Positions 1-8,391 are shown, numbered from the stretch's first letter. The stretch is DNA of 64,000 nt from Qipengyuania proteolytica (GCF_019711565.1 NZ_JAIGNN010000001.1:558001-622000); one strand, 5' to 3'. Notes: generated from the sequence alone by a model not told the origin. Numbers and translations: made by a program.

Positions 1-2
1 AA

Positions 3-548
3 GCCATGCGGCGCGAGGCGGAAGGCGAGGCCGAGGCCGAGAAGTTGCGTGCCGAAGCCGCCCGCGTGCGCTTCGAGGTCGAGGCGGCGGGCCAGCGGGC
101 GATCAACGAGGCGGCGAATATCCTGTCCTCGGACCAGATCAGCCTGCAGACCAAGCTGGCCCTGCTCAAGGTCATGCCCGATCTGGTGCGCGAAAGCGCC
201 AAGCCGCTGGAAGCGATCGAGAGCATCAAGATCGTCCAGGTCGACGGGCTCACGAATGGCGGCGGCAAGTCGTCCGGCGGTGCCGGCGGCAGCGGCAACC
301 TCGCGAGCGATGCGGTGAGCGCGGCGCTGGCCTACCGCGCGCAGGCACCGGTGCTCGACGGACTGATGAAGGAACTGGGCCTCGACGGCTCGTCGCTCGA
401 CGGCCTCGTCAAGGGCCCGGCGGCAGCGGAAGCGGCCAAGCCCGCCCGGCTGACCGAGGTGCTCGAAGACATCGCGGATCAGGTCGGGGATGCCGAGGCC
501 AAGGCTGGCAAGACGGCGAAGAACGAAGGCGACAAACCCGACGCCTGA
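3..548 (+). CDS. Flotillin-like SPFH protein, C-terminal part (5' end outside window)
   Basis: The reading frame is open from the left edge, so only the last 181 residues are visible and the start lies outside the window. The visible part begins with an Ala/Glu-rich coiled-coil stretch (repeats such as EAEGEAEAEKLRAEA) typical of the region after the SPFH domain in flotillins. It continues with a conserved segment around LALLKVMPDLVRESAKPLEAI and a GG-rich linker before an Ala-rich tail. Flotillins are membrane-anchored scaffolds that oligomerise in ordered membrane microdomains. The SPFH core itself is not visible, so the assignment rests on the coiled coil and C-terminal region. A strong terminator follows the stop codon. 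Confidence 0.75.
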   Translation, partial: AMRREAEGEAEAEKLRAEAARVRFEVEAAGQRAINEAANILSSDQISLQTKLALLKVMPDLVRESAKPLEAIESIKIVQVDGLTNGGGKSSGGAGGSGNLASDAVSAALAYRAQAPVLDGLMKELGLDGSSLDGLVKGPAAAEAAKPARLTEVLEDIADQVGDAEAKAGKTAKNEGDKPDA

Positions 549-570
549 TCGCCAGTCGAGAAATAGGGAA

Positions 571-597
571 GGGGGCGCTCCGGCGTCCCCTTTTTTG
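571..597 (+). terminator. Rho-independent terminator after the flotillin-like gene
   Basis: GGGG-G-CGC pairs with GCG-T-CCCC around a TCCG loop, with one G-T wobble, and is followed directly by six T residues. It lies 22 bases after the flotillin stop codon and isolates that gene from the next one. Confidence 0.9.
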
Positions 598-632
598 TTC
601 GCATCCCGCAGGTGCATGGGTAGAACACGCCT

Positions 633-1604
633 GTGACGAAACACTTTCTCGCCGTTCTGGCGCTCGCCCTGCCTGTCCCCCTTGCTGCACAGGCGCAGCC
701 AGAACCGGTCGATGCGCTGACCGCGGAAATTCAACTCGCCGATGCCGACCGCTTCGTCGCCATGTTCGAGCAGACCGAAGGACGGCCGACTGCGGAGGAG
801 GTCCAGCGGCTGTATCTCGATCCGGGTTCATACGGCGTCGCCGTGTTCACGCCCTATCGCATCACCAGTGCCGAAAACCTCGCCGCGGCGATTGCCGCCG
901 ACCCTGCAAGCTACCGCAAGGCCATCGATGTATGCCTGCCGCAGGTGCGGGCCGCGAATGGCGACCTGCGCTCGATCTATCTCGGCCTACAGGGCGCGTT
1001 GCCTGACGCGAATCTGCCGCAAGTCTACGTCCTGTTCGGCGCGGGCAATTCGGGCGGGACGGCAGACCTGGGGGCGCAGGTGCTCGGTCTCGAGGTGCTG
1101 TGCGGTCTCGCCGAAGACCATGGCGGCCTGCGCCGCTGGCTGCGTCATTTCTTCGCCCATGAGACGATACACGCGCTGCAACAGGAAGCCGGCGCGAATG
1201 CCGACGACGATGCGCTCCTGCGCAATGTGCTGGCGGAAGGCGCGGCGGATTTCATCGCGCGGCTCGTAACCGGTCAGGAGCCCGACGAGGCGAAGGCCGA
1301 GTTCGGGATGGCGCGTGAAACCGAGCTATTTGCCCGCTTCCTTGCCGACATCGACATCGTGCGCGATCACGGCGAGAACGATGCGGGAGATCATGCCACC
1401 GCCTCGCAGGCAGAACGACGCTGGGTGGGCAATTACGGGACCGCCCCCGACGGATGGCCGGGTGAACTGGGTTACTGGCTCGGGCTGCGGATCTGGGAAG
1501 CCAACTGGAATGCGGCCGAAGACAAACGCGCGGTGTTGCAGAGGATGCTCACGCTCGAGGATCCGCGCGGCGTGCTGGCCACGTGGGCCGCTCGGTCCGA
1601 CTGA
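633..1604 (+). CDS. Secreted HExxH protein, putative zinc metalloprotease
   Basis: This is a 323-residue protein with an N-terminal signal peptide (about residues 1-22, ending near LAAQAQ), so it is probably periplasmic. The clearest motif is HETIH at residues 176-180 in a helix (FFAHETIHALQQE), followed about 25 residues later by EGAAD. This layout resembles gluzincin-type zinc proteases, where a downstream Glu is the third metal ligand. It recalls the DUF2268 group of predicted zinc proteases, but I cannot assign a family firmly. The start is GTG at 633; no in-frame ATG lies nearby upstream. A short inverted repeat (AGGCCTG/CAGGCCT, 1604-1623) follows the stop without a T-tract. Confidence 0.6.
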   Translation: MTKHFLAVLALALPVPLAAQAQPEPVDALTAEIQLADADRFVAMFEQTEGRPTAEEVQRLYLDPGSYGVAVFTPYRITSAENLAAAIAADPASYRKAIDVCLPQVRAANGDLRSIYLGLQGALPDANLPQVYVLFGAGNSGGTADLGAQVLGLEVLCGLAEDHGGLRRWLRHFFAHETIHALQQEAGANADDDALLRNVLAEGAADFIARLVTGQEPDEAKAEFGMARETELFARFLADIDIVRDHGENDAGDHATASQAERRWVGNYGTAPDGWPGELGYWLGLRIWEANWNAAEDKRAVLQRMLTLEDPRGVLATWAARSD

Positions 1605-1770
1605 GGCCTGCTAAAACAGGCCTGTCCTACAGCCTGGCACCGGTGATAGGCATTGCGGCCACGCCCCCACTCAGCTTCAGAATAGCGGGGGGGGGCGGCT
1701 GGGGTCGACTGAAATCTGGTGCTATGCCCTACCAAGGCACTGATTCGGAACGATTAAACGGTGATCCGGT

Positions 1771-1813
1771 CCGGGCGACAGGGTGTCGCCATTGTCGCCC
1801 GGGTGTCGCCCGG
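1771..1813. repeat. Short direct and inverted repeat cluster beyond the galU stop
   Basis: The 10-mer GGGTGTCGCC occurs at 1781-1790 and 1801-1810. The arm CCGGGCGACA at 1771-1780 has two perfect partners (TGTCGCCCGG) at 1793-1802 and 1804-1813, so alternative hairpins can form. It lies just 3' of galU on the minus strand and may act as a transcript-end structure, although no T-tract follows. Confidence 0.5.
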
Positions 1814-1821
1814 TTGCCGTA

Positions 1822-2712
1822 CTAGTCCGCCAGCAGGCGCTCGGCGATGGCGCGAACTTCTTCGCCCATATCCTCGCGCTCCAGCGCCAGTGCCAGCGTC
1901 GCCTCGACGAAGCCAGTCTTGCTGCCGCAGTCGAAGCGACGGCCCGCGAAGGTCACCGCGTGGAAGGGCTGGTTGCCGATCATCTTCGCCATCGCATCGG
2001 TCAGCTGGATCTCGCCGCCTGCGCCCTTCTCCTGGTCTTCCAGCACGCGCATGACCTCGGGCTGCAGGATATAGCGGCCCGAGATGATCTTGTTCGACGG
2101 CGCCTGGTCGACCGGGGGCTTCTCGACGAGGCCGGTCACTTCGGTCAGCGTGTCCGACTTGGTCTCGCCCGGCGCGATCACGCCGTAGCTCGATACCTCC
2201 TCCTGCGGCACTTCGAGCACCGAGATGAGGTTGCCGCCGACTTCGTTATAGGCCTCGACCATCTGCTTCATGCAGCCGGTCCCGCCGCCCTTGGCCGCGA
2301 CCATCAGCTCGTCGGGCAGCAAGATCGCGAAGGGTTCGTCGCCGACGATGGCGCGCGCGCACCAGATCGCATGGCCGAGGCCCATAGGGACCTGCTGGCG
2401 CACCGTGATGATGTCGCCCGGCGTAGCCCGCGTGGAATCGAGCACGGTCATGTCCTTGCCCCGCTCTTCCATGGTCGACTCGAGTTCGTAGGCGACGTCG
2501 AAATGCTCGACGATGGCGGTCTTGCCGCGGCCGGTAACAAAGATGATCTGCTCGATTCCCGCCTCGCGCGCCTCGTCGACGGCATACTGGATCAGCGGGC
2601 GATCGACGATCGGGAGCAGTTCCTTCGGGATCGCCTTGGTCGCGGGCAGGAAGCGGGTGCCGAGGCCCGCGACGGGAAAAACGGCTTTCCTGATCGGTTT
2701 ATGCTGGGTCAT
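1822..2712 (-). CDS. galU: UTP--glucose-1-phosphate uridylyltransferase
   Basis: GalU makes UDP-glucose from UTP and glucose-1-phosphate in the cytoplasm, supplying sugar donors for envelope polysaccharide, LPS and glycolipids. The 296-residue length is normal for bacterial GalU. The nucleotide-binding signature GLGTRFLPATK is at residues 16-26, followed by the conserved lysine region PKELLPIVDRP. Later signatures include GLGHAIWCA and the VEKP segment. It is divergent from murA with about 128 bases between the starts, which must hold both promoters. Nothing about the sequence is unusual. Confidence 0.95.
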   Translation of the reverse strand: MTQHKPIRKAVFPVAGLGTRFLPATKAIPKELLPIVDRPLIQYAVDEAREAGIEQIIFVTGRGKTAIVEHFDVAYELESTMEERGKDMTVLDSTRATPGDIITVRQQVPMGLGHAIWCARAIVGDEPFAILLPDELMVAAKGGGTGCMKQMVEAYNEVGGNLISVLEVPQEEVSSYGVIAPGETKSDTLTEVTGLVEKPPVDQAPSNKIISGRYILQPEVMRVLEDQEKGAGGEIQLTDAMAKMIGNQPFHAVTFAGRRFDCGSKTGFVEATLALALEREDMGEEVRAIAERLLAD

Positions 2713-2840
2713 GGCCGCGTGGGGTAGGTCCGCAATCGGGGTCGGTCAATCGACATAGGTTAAGTCCCGCGGGCCTTGGCCGGTTTTTGTAACAGCTCCG
2801 TGACGCTTGCCAGCGGCGCTATCCCGTTTAAGGGAACGGC

Positions 2841-4124
2841 ATGGACAAGCTACTCGTACGCGGCGGCAACCGCCTTTCAGGCACGATTCCCATTTCCGGC
2901 GCGAAGAACGCGGCCCTCACGCTGCTTCCCTGCGCCTTGCTGACCGACGAGCCGGTGACGCTGCGCAACCTGCCGCGGCTGGCGGACATCGACGGGTTCC
3001 AGCACCTGATGGGCCAGTTCGGCGTGGCGCATACCATCGCCGGCCACCGTCCGCAGGACTTCGGGCGCGTGATGACGATGGAAACGCCGCGGATCACCTC
3101 CACGGTCGCGCCCTACGAACTGGTGCGCAAGATGCGCGCCTCGATCCTTGTGCTCGGCCCGATGCTGGCGCGCATGGGCGAAGCGACCGTCTCGCTGCCC
3201 GGCGGCTGCGCGATCGGCAACCGCCCGATCGACCTTCACCTCAAGGCGCTGGAGGCGTTCGGCGCCCATATCGAACTGGCGCAGGGCTACGTGAAGGCCT
3301 CGGCCCCGGACGGCGGCCTGCCCGGCGGCGAATTCGATTTCCCGGTGGTTTCGGTCGGCGCGACCGAGAATGCGGTGATGGCCGCGGTGCTGGCCAACGG
3401 CACCAGCCGACTGATCAACGCGGCGCGGGAGCCCGAGATCGTCGACCTGTGCAACCTCCTCGCAGCGATGGGCGCAGAGATCGAAGGGATCGGCACCTCC
3501 GAACTGACGATCCACGGCGTGAAGCGCCTGCATGGTGCGACCTACCGCGTGATGCCCGACCGGATCGAGGCGGGCTCCTATGCCTGCGCGGCGGCGATCA
3601 CCGGGGGCGAGGTCCTGCTCGAAGGTGCCGATGCCGACGACATGGCCTCGACCATCCACGCGCTGCGCAACATCGGCGTCGAGTGCGAGTCGGTGAAAGG
3701 CGGTGTCAGGGTCGCGGCCCACGGTCCGCTCAAGGCTCACAACCTCACCACTGCGCCTTTCCCCGGCCTAGCCACCGACATGCAGGCCCAGCTCATGAGC
3801 CTGCTGACCCAGGCCGAAGGGGCGAGTGTGCTCAAGGAAACGATCTTCGAAAACCGGTTCATGCACGTGCCCGAGCTCGCGCGGATGGGCGCCAACATCG
3901 AGACCACTGGTCGTACCGCCGTGGTGCGCGGCCCGGTCGAACTGACCGGCGCCGAAGTCATGGCAACCGACCTGCGCGCCTCGATGAGCCTCGTGATCGC
4001 GGGGCTCGCCGCCAAGGGCGAGACCACTGTTCGACGCCTCTACCACCTCGACCGCGGCTACGAGCGGCTGGAGGAGAAGCTTCAGCTGGTCGGCGCGGAT
4101 ATCGAACGGGTCGGCGACGACTGA
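2841..4124 (+). CDS. murA: UDP-N-acetylglucosamine 1-carboxyvinyltransferase
   Basis: MurA catalyses the first committed step of peptidoglycan synthesis, transferring enolpyruvate from phosphoenolpyruvate to UDP-GlcNAc in the cytoplasm. The 427-residue length fits the family. The N-terminal GAKNAAL motif and the active-site loop [16 protein letters not shown] are present. The catalytic Cys is residue 123, corresponding to Cys115 of E. coli MurA and the target of fosfomycin, so this copy is predicted to be of the fosfomycin-sensitive type. It starts at ATG 2841 after an AAGGGAAC Shine-Dalgarno-like stretch. It is divergent from galU, pairing two envelope precursor genes. Confidence 0.96.
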   Translation: MDKLLVRGGNRLSGTIPISGAKNAALTLLPCALLTDEPVTLRNLPRLADIDGFQHLMGQFGVAHTIAGHRPQDFGRVMTMETPRITSTVAPYELVRKMRASILVLGPMLARMGEATVSLPGGCAIGNRPIDLHLKALEAFGAHIELAQGYVKASAPDGGLPGGEFDFPVVSVGATENAVMAAVLANGTSRLINAAREPEIVDLCNLLAAMGAEIEGIGTSELTIHGVKRLHGATYRVMPDRIEAGSYACAAAITGGEVLLEGADADDMASTIHALRNIGVECESVKGGVRVAAHGPLKAHNLTTAPFPGLATDMQAQLMSLLTQAEGASVLKETIFENRFMHVPELARMGANIETTGRTAVVRGPVELTGAEVMATDLRASMSLVIAGLAAKGETTVRRLYHLDRGYERLEEKLQLVGADIERVGDD

Positions 4125-4135
4125 GGGCTGGCTGC

Positions 4136-4160
4136 GGACCTTTTGCACGATCCATTCGTT
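4136..4160 (+). promoter_or_regulatory. Candidate EcfG-type general stress promoter (one mismatch)
   Basis: GGACC at 4136-4140 and CGTT at 4157-4160 are separated by 16 bases. The alphaproteobacterial EcfG consensus is GGAAC-N16/17-CGTT, so this matches with one mismatch in the -35 box. It lies about 25 bases upstream of a small stress-type gene. This is inference from spacing and consensus only. Confidence 0.35.
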
Positions 4161-4184
4161 GGGTCGCAAAGGAAGGATCACATC

Positions 4185-4409
4185 ATGCTACTCAAACTCG
4201 CAGCACTCGGCGCGCTCGGCTATGTCGGTTACCGCGCCTATGAAAAGAACCGTCTCGACAGGAATGGCGTCGCCTTCGCCGATGGCGAACCCAGCGGCGC
4301 GTTCCGCAATGCAGGCGCGGAATCGACCAGTTCCCACACGCCAATGAGCAAGACCGACGAGGCACTCGACGAGACGTTCCCGGCCAGCGACGCGACCGCG
4401 AAGTATTGA
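4185..4409 (+). CDS. Small membrane-anchored protein of stress type
   Basis: This is a 74-residue protein. A short hydrophobic N-terminus (MLLKLAALGALGYVGYRAY) could anchor it in the inner membrane, and the rest is polar. The C-terminus carries the short motif DEALDETFPASDA, which I recognise from small uncharacterised proteins of sphingomonads, often in general-stress regulons; no biochemical role is known to me. I chose ATG 4185 because it has a strong Shine-Dalgarno (GGAAGGA at 4171-4177) at good distance; a TTG 42 bases upstream is less likely. A possible EcfG-type promoter precedes it. Confidence 0.65.
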   Translation: MLLKLAALGALGYVGYRAYEKNRLDRNGVAFADGEPSGAFRNAGAESTSSHTPMSKTDEALDETFPASDATAKY

Positions 4410-4416
4410 CCTCGCG

Positions 4417-4698
4417 CTAGCGTTCCGGAAGGGCGTATTTCGAAGGGGCGGCGGGCCAGATCCCGTCGCCCCTTTGCTGTGTGACGAGCCAGATGCGGAT
4501 CGCGCCCGCTAGCCCGGGCGGATTGTCGGCCCGGATGCGCTCGGCATCGATCTCGGCGACGAGCGCGTTGATGGACTTGTCGCGCGCGGCGGCGGCTTCT
4601 GTCAGCATCTCCCAGAACAGCGGCTCCAGGCTGATCGAGGTGCGATGGCCAGCAATGCGGACGGAGTATTTCTTCGGCGGGTGGTAGGGGGGAATCAT
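4417..4698 (-). CDS. Ribbon-helix-helix domain protein
   Basis: This 93-residue protein resembles the RHH_4 group of small DNA-binding proteins. The predicted beta-strand is around KYSVRIAGHRTSISLE (residues 10-25), followed by two helices, with a helix carrying SINALVAEIDAER. Family members are presumed dimeric transcriptional regulators with unknown targets. The start at 4698 gives MIPPYHPPKKYS, which matches the usual beginning just before the ribbon strand; the longer open frame upstream has no domain. The gene is divergent from the membrane-tethered LuxR-type protein (85 bases between starts), so it may regulate the shared spacer. Confidence 0.75.
   Translation of the reverse strand: MIPPYHPPKKYSVRIAGHRTSISLEPLFWEMLTEAAAARDKSINALVAEIDAERIRADNPPGLAGAIRIWLVTQQRGDGIWPAAPSKYALPER
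4443..4475 (+). terminator. Possible terminator for the small stress gene, inside the convergent RHH gene
   Basis: A 13-bp stem AAGGGGCGGCGGG/CCCGTCGCCCCTT (one G-T wobble, loop CCAGAT) is followed by only three T residues. It falls within the 3' coding part of the RHH gene on the other strand. The short T-tract keeps confidence low. Confidence 0.35.
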
Positions 4699-4783
4699 CG
4701 GGGGCCCTCTACATATCCTATGCCGCGAGCACACGAATTTTTTGGGGTGGTTGGCGAACCCGCCGTTTCCTAGACAAGCGCGC

Positions 4784-5518
4784 ATGGTGGAAGCCCTCGA
4801 CGACCTGACCGATAAGGAGAAGGAAACCCTCCGCCTGATCGTGCGCGGGCACGACGCCAAGAGCATGGCGAGCGAGCTCGACCTGTCGGTCCACACGATC
4901 AACGAACGCCTGCGCGTCGCGCGCCGCAAGCTCGGCGTAACCAGCAGCCGCGAAGCCGCCAGGCTGCTGTTCGAACGCGAGCGCGGGACCTACGAAAATC
5001 TTGCAGACAAGGATTTGGGGGACGACCGGTCGCTCGGTTCCGGCGAAGCTGACGGGGTCGCGACAGGCAGGCCTGCCCGTCGCATCCTTGCAGGAGTAAT
5101 CGTCATGATGACCATCTTCGCCGCCGGCCTCATCCTCACCTCCCAAATGGGCGAACCCGTCGCGGAGCCAGTTCCGGTCGAAGTGCCGTCAAGTGACGCG
5201 GCCATCGTCGCAGCCGCAGAAGGCTGGCTTGCCCTGACCGACGCGGGAGATTGGGAAGCCAGTTTCGATGCGACTGGACGAACCTTCAAACAGAGCAATA
5301 CGCTCGCAGGCTGGACGAATGCAGCTACTCAGGTGAGAGGACCCCAAGGCGCATTCCTTTCACGCGAGCTGCAGACGATCCGCTTTCTCAACGCGCCTCC
5401 CCACGGTTACCAGGAGGTCGTCTTCGCTACGCGCTACGCGAATGCCGACGTCATCGAGACCGTCACTCTCCAAGAGGAAGAGGGCGAATGGAAGGTCGTC
5501 GGAATCATGGTGGATTGA
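4784..5518 (+). CDS. LuxR-type HTH protein with one membrane segment and a DUF4019 domain
   Basis: The 244-residue protein has three parts. Residues about 5-62 form a LuxR/GerE helix-turn-helix (LTDKEKETLRLIVRG, then SVHTINERLRVARRKLGV). Residues 101-119 are a transmembrane helix (ILAGVIVMMTIFAAGLIL). Residues about 140-243 resemble DUF4019, placed outside the membrane (EGWLALTDAGDWEASFDAT, WKVVGIMVD). This predicts a DNA-binding domain held at the inner membrane by a periplasmic sensor-like domain. There is no receiver or autoinducer-binding domain. The start at ATG 4784 puts the HTH at the very N-terminus. The signal sensed is unknown. Confidence 0.75.
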   Translation: MVEALDDLTDKEKETLRLIVRGHDAKSMASELDLSVHTINERLRVARRKLGVTSSREAARLLFERERGTYENLADKDLGDDRSLGSGEADGVATGRPARRILAGVIVMMTIFAAGLILTSQMGEPVAEPVPVEVPSSDAAIVAAAEGWLALTDAGDWEASFDATGRTFKQSNTLAGWTNAATQVRGPQGAFLSRELQTIRFLNAPPHGYQEVVFATRYANADVIETVTLQEEEGEWKVVGIMVD

Positions 5519-5529
5519 GCGAAGCAAGC

Positions 5530-5558
5530 GGGGCGCGGCTGTCCGCCAGCCGCGCCCC
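5530..5558. terminator. T-less hairpin between convergent genes
   Basis: A perfect 12-bp stem (GGGGCGCGGCTG/CAGCCGCGCCCC, loop TCCGC) sits between two convergent genes and could act in both directions. Neither side has a T-tract, so it may stabilise 3' ends rather than terminate by the intrinsic mechanism. Confidence 0.5.
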
Positions 5559-5566
5559 GAACGCGA

Positions 5567-6292
5567 TCAATACATGTGCTGGCCGCCATTGATGCTCATG
5601 GTCGAGCCGGTGACGAATTCGGCGTGTTCCGAGCACAGGAAGCTCACCCCGCGGGCGATCTCGCTCGCCTTGCCGAGGCGGCCGACGGGGATCTTGGCGA
5701 CGATCTTCTCCAACACCGGCTCGGGCACGGCGGCGACCATGTCGGTGTCGATGTAGCCCGGGGCGATGGCGTTGACGGTGATGCCGAAGCGCGCGCCTTC
5801 CTGCGCCAGCGCCTTGGTGAAGCCGTGGATGCCGCTCTTGGCCGCAGCGTAGTTGACCTGGCCGTACTGGCCCGCCTGCCCGTTGATCGAGCCGATGTTG
5901 ACGATCCGGCCCCAACCGCGCTCCTTCATGCCGGCGAAGGTCGCCTTGGCCATGTTGAAGCACCCGCCGAGGTTGGTGCGCATGACCGCGTCCCAGTCCT
6001 CGTAGCTCATCTTCAGCAGCGTGCCGTCGCGGGTGATGCCGGCATTGTTGACGACGATATCGATCGGGCCATGCTCTGCCTCGACCTGCTGGCAGGCCTC
6101 TTGTACCGCATCGTAGTCGCCCACGTCGAACTTGACCGTGGGAATGCCGGTTTCCTCGGTGAAGGCCTTTGCCGCCTCGTCATTGCCGGCATAGTTGGCG
6201 ACGACCGTACAGCCGCGTTCGTCGCGCAGCCTTTCGCAGATCGCGCGTCCGATACCGCGGGTGCCCCCGGTTACGATGGCAACTCGTCCCAT
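5567..6292 (-). CDS. phaB: Acetoacetyl-CoA reductase
   Basis: PhaB reduces acetoacetyl-CoA to (R)-3-hydroxybutyryl-CoA with NADPH, the second step of polyhydroxybutyrate synthesis. The 241-residue protein is a classical short-chain dehydrogenase: TGGTRGIG nucleotide-binding motif, NNAG, catalytic Ser ([11 protein letters not shown]) and YAAAKSG. The sequence [18 protein letters not shown] and the C-terminal GGQHMY are typical of PhaB rather than FabG. I chose ATG 6292, preceded by GGGAGA; a TTG 15 bases upstream is less likely. The PHA depolymerase gene in this window is at 32.6 kb, so PHA genes are scattered. Confidence 0.9.
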   Translation of the reverse strand: MGRVAIVTGGTRGIGRAICERLRDERGCTVVANYAGNDEAAKAFTEETGIPTVKFDVGDYDAVQEACQQVEAEHGPIDIVVNNAGITRDGTLLKMSYEDWDAVMRTNLGGCFNMAKATFAGMKERGWGRIVNIGSINGQAGQYGQVNYAAAKSGIHGFTKALAQEGARFGITVNAIAPGYIDTDMVAAVPEPVLEKIVAKIPVGRLGKASEIARGVSFLCSEHAEFVTGSTMSINGGQHMY

Positions 6293-6349
6293 ACTCGATT
6301 CTCCCAAGCTTTCCGTAGCGTTCGCAGCGGTCTTAGGCGTTCAGGCATG

Positions 6350-6375
6350 ATTGTGCCAAGCGATGCATACGCATG
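6350..6375. promoter_or_regulatory. TGC-rich inverted motif upstream of phaB
   Basis: ATTGTGCC at 6350-6357 is followed by ATGC-ATAC-GCAT at 6364-6375, about 60-80 bases before the phaB start. The 8-mer ATTGTGCC also occurs at 33966-33973, beside the PHA depolymerase. PhaR repressors of alphaproteobacteria bind TGC-rich inverted sites, so this is a candidate operator. Inference only. Confidence 0.3.
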
Positions 6376-6437
6376 CTCGGCGCAGCGACGCGGCGTTCAA
6401 TCGTATTCTTGAGGTCGGTGAACGCGCGGGGCGCGGG

Positions 6438-7196
6438 TCAGAAGCGCAGCTGGGTTCCGACGTAGACTGCCTGATCGTCCTCCACCCCGTCGGTCAGGGG
6501 TGCAAGGCGATTGCGGTCTTGCGAGAGGCGGACACCCGCCGTCACGTTGAGATTGCCCTTCACGCGGTAAGAGCCCTGGAGGTCGACGCTCTGGTCAGCC
6601 AGCGCTTCAAGCGTGCGCGGCGAACGGCCGACGCTCGTTTCGCTTTCGACTGCGATGCGCGAGCCGAACCGGCTCGGCTTGCCGGGCTTCGCTTCGGCCG
6701 GGCGGTAGGTCGCCAGGTCGGGCATTGCCAGATCGCGTACGCTTTCGGGCAGGGTGGCGGTCTTCTGCGGCTGGACGAAGCTCTGATAGCCCCGGGCGAT
6801 GCCGAGGTTGTAGCGCGTCGGCGCGATTTCGAGAGCCCGTTCGCGGCCCTGCTCGGCAGCGACGGTTTCGATGGCACCGCGCACCGAGATGGCGCGGGCG
6901 GTTGCATCGTCGACCCGGACGGCGACGGTGACCGTGCGTTCGGCCGAGCGCTGGATATTGGTAGCAGGCGTGAACTGGACCCCATCCGAACCCATGATCG
7001 CCGCGACCTTGCGGGCCAGCTCGGGATCCACATTGGCCGGTGTGAACGGCAGGCCGCCCAACTCGGCGGGCAGGCTAACGTTATCGGTCGTCCCGATGGC
7101 AAGGCCGGCTCCGGGAAGCGCGATCGCCAGACCGGCAGCAGCCAGCGCGGCGGGGATCGCCCGCTTGCCGTTCCTACCTGTCTTCAACCGTGCCAT
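6438..7196 (-). CDS. Exported protein of unknown function with porin-like C-terminus
   Basis: I do not recognise this 252-residue protein. It has a basic N-terminus and hydrophobic signal (residues about 12-33, ALAAAGLAIALPGAGLAIG), then a region without clear domain signature. The C-terminal quarter has alternating polar and hydrophobic residues (VDLQGSYRVKGNLNVTAGVR, then AVYVGTQLRF). Ending in Phe after an aromatic/hydrophobic alternation is typical of the last strand of outer-membrane beta-barrels, but the protein is too short for a full porin. It may be an outer-membrane-associated surface or polar-growth protein. Predicted export is moderately secure; function is unknown. Confidence 0.55.
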   Translation of the reverse strand: MARLKTGRNGKRAIPAALAAAGLAIALPGAGLAIGTTDNVSLPAELGGLPFTPANVDPELARKVAAIMGSDGVQFTPATNIQRSAERTVTVAVRVDDATARAISVRGAIETVAAEQGRERALEIAPTRYNLGIARGYQSFVQPQKTATLPESVRDLAMPDLATYRPAEAKPGKPSRFGSRIAVESETSVGRSPRTLEALADQSVDLQGSYRVKGNLNVTAGVRLSQDRNRLAPLTDGVEDDQAVYVGTQLRF

Positions 7197-7420
7197 GTGC
7201 CGTCAAATCCTCGCCAATCACCCTTGTTCCACCCTGCCTTTGAGCATCATGCGCCTGAACCGGTGCTGACGCGACTCGCGCAGGGTGCGAGCGTTCTCAG
7301 CCTTCAAGCTATGGAGCCTGTTCGCGTTTGGCCAGCTTTTCCACAGCATGGCCTGACCGATTGGCTGGAAGTGTTGCCCTTTGCCCACAAGCTGTTGGGC
7401 CGGAATCGAAAACCGGCGCG

Positions 7421-7741
7421 TCAGTCGATGGAGTAGCGTCTCTTCAGATCGGCGATGTCGCTGCGCATTGCAGCCAGATGTTCAGGGCTCAGCACCCCGC
7501 CGTTGGCCTCTTCGAGCGCGAGATATTTGCGCAGCAGCTGTGTCCGTTCGGCCTTGTAGGCTTGCGCGACCCACGTGTCTGCCGCAGGCATTGCGATAGG
7601 ATGGGGAGGCGCAAACCATCCCCCTTGCGGCGTTGCATAGGTGAGCGGAGCGAGCGTCGGATTCGGAGCTGACGAATTTGCCTGGGCAGCACCGGCTGTC
7701 ATTGCCATGGCCCCTAGCGCAACGATCCAAACCGTTCTCAT
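7421..7741 (-). CDS. Small secreted protein of unknown function
   Basis: This is a 106-residue protein with a signal peptide (about residues 1-21, cleavage near AQA-NS). The mature part is Pro-rich at first (PQGGWFAPPHPIAMP) and then helical and charged (AERTQLLRKYLALEEANGG, HLAAMRSDIADLKRRYSID). The ATG at 7741 has a strong Shine-Dalgarno (GGGGAGGA), which decides the start against a longer frame. It is divergent from the DUF3576 lipoprotein gene, with 203 bases between the starts. No function can be proposed. Confidence 0.6.
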   Translation of the reverse strand: MRTVWIVALGAMAMTAGAAQANSSAPNPTLAPLTYATPQGGWFAPPHPIAMPAADTWVAQAYKAERTQLLRKYLALEEANGGVLSPEHLAAMRSDIADLKRRYSID

Positions 7742-7944
7742 CAAATCCTCCCCGTTATGTTGGCGAAGCAATCGAACCTTATCCAGCCTTGCCACACGAT
7801 GAATGCAGGCGCCGGATCGCAGGATGCGAGGCGCAATTCAGAACCGGTTCACGCGCTTCCGGGAGAAGACTGGCTTTGCGCAGAGCTTGCCCGCGCGCCC
7901 GCAGGCTTTATAGAGCCCGAAACGGATACAGACCAAGGAACGAC

Positions 7945-8391
7945 ATGAGCGCCTTCGCCAATCTTCGCCGCCCCGCAACCCTCGCTTTGGTCATTGCCGC
8001 GACGGCCGGCCTCGCGGCCTGCGGCGGGCGCGATCGTCCGAAGGCCGACCTCGCTGCCTCGCAGGTCACCACGATCGGCGTGAATTCCTACCTCTGGCGC
8101 GCTGCGCTCGAAGCGGTCAGCTTCGCTCCGCTGCTGCAGGCCGACAGCAATGGCGGCGTGATCGTGACCGACTGGTATGCCAACCCGAGCAATCCGGGCG
8201 AACGCGTGAAGGTCACCGTGACCATCCTCGACCAGGACCTGCGCGCCGATGCGCTGCGCGTGGCGGCCAGCCGCCAGGTCTCGCAGGGCGGGGCATGGGT
8301 CGATGCGCCGGTGCAGGCGGCGACCGTGCAGAAGCTCGAAGACATCATCCTCACCAAGGCACGCGAGCTGCGCCGCCAGGCCGTCGGCTGA
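7945..8391 (+). CDS. DUF3576 lipoprotein
   Basis: The 148-residue protein begins with a lipoprotein signal ending in GLAACGG (lipobox Cys about residue 27), so it is lipid-anchored, probably to the outer membrane because Gly follows Cys. The rest matches the DUF3576 family of alphaproteobacteria: IGVNSYLWRAALEAVSF, a DWY segment and DLRADALRVAASRQ. Function is unknown, but it commonly precedes leuS-lptE in this group, suggesting an envelope role. ATG 7945 follows AAGGAACG and is in frame with the lipobox; the longer frame upstream is not coding-like. leuS begins 62 bases downstream. Confidence 0.85.
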   Translation: MSAFANLRRPATLALVIAATAGLAACGGRDRPKADLAASQVTTIGVNSYLWRAALEAVSFAPLLQADSNGGVIVTDWYANPSNPGERVKVTVTILDQDLRADALRVAASRQVSQGGAWVDAPVQAATVQKLEDIILTKARELRRQAVG

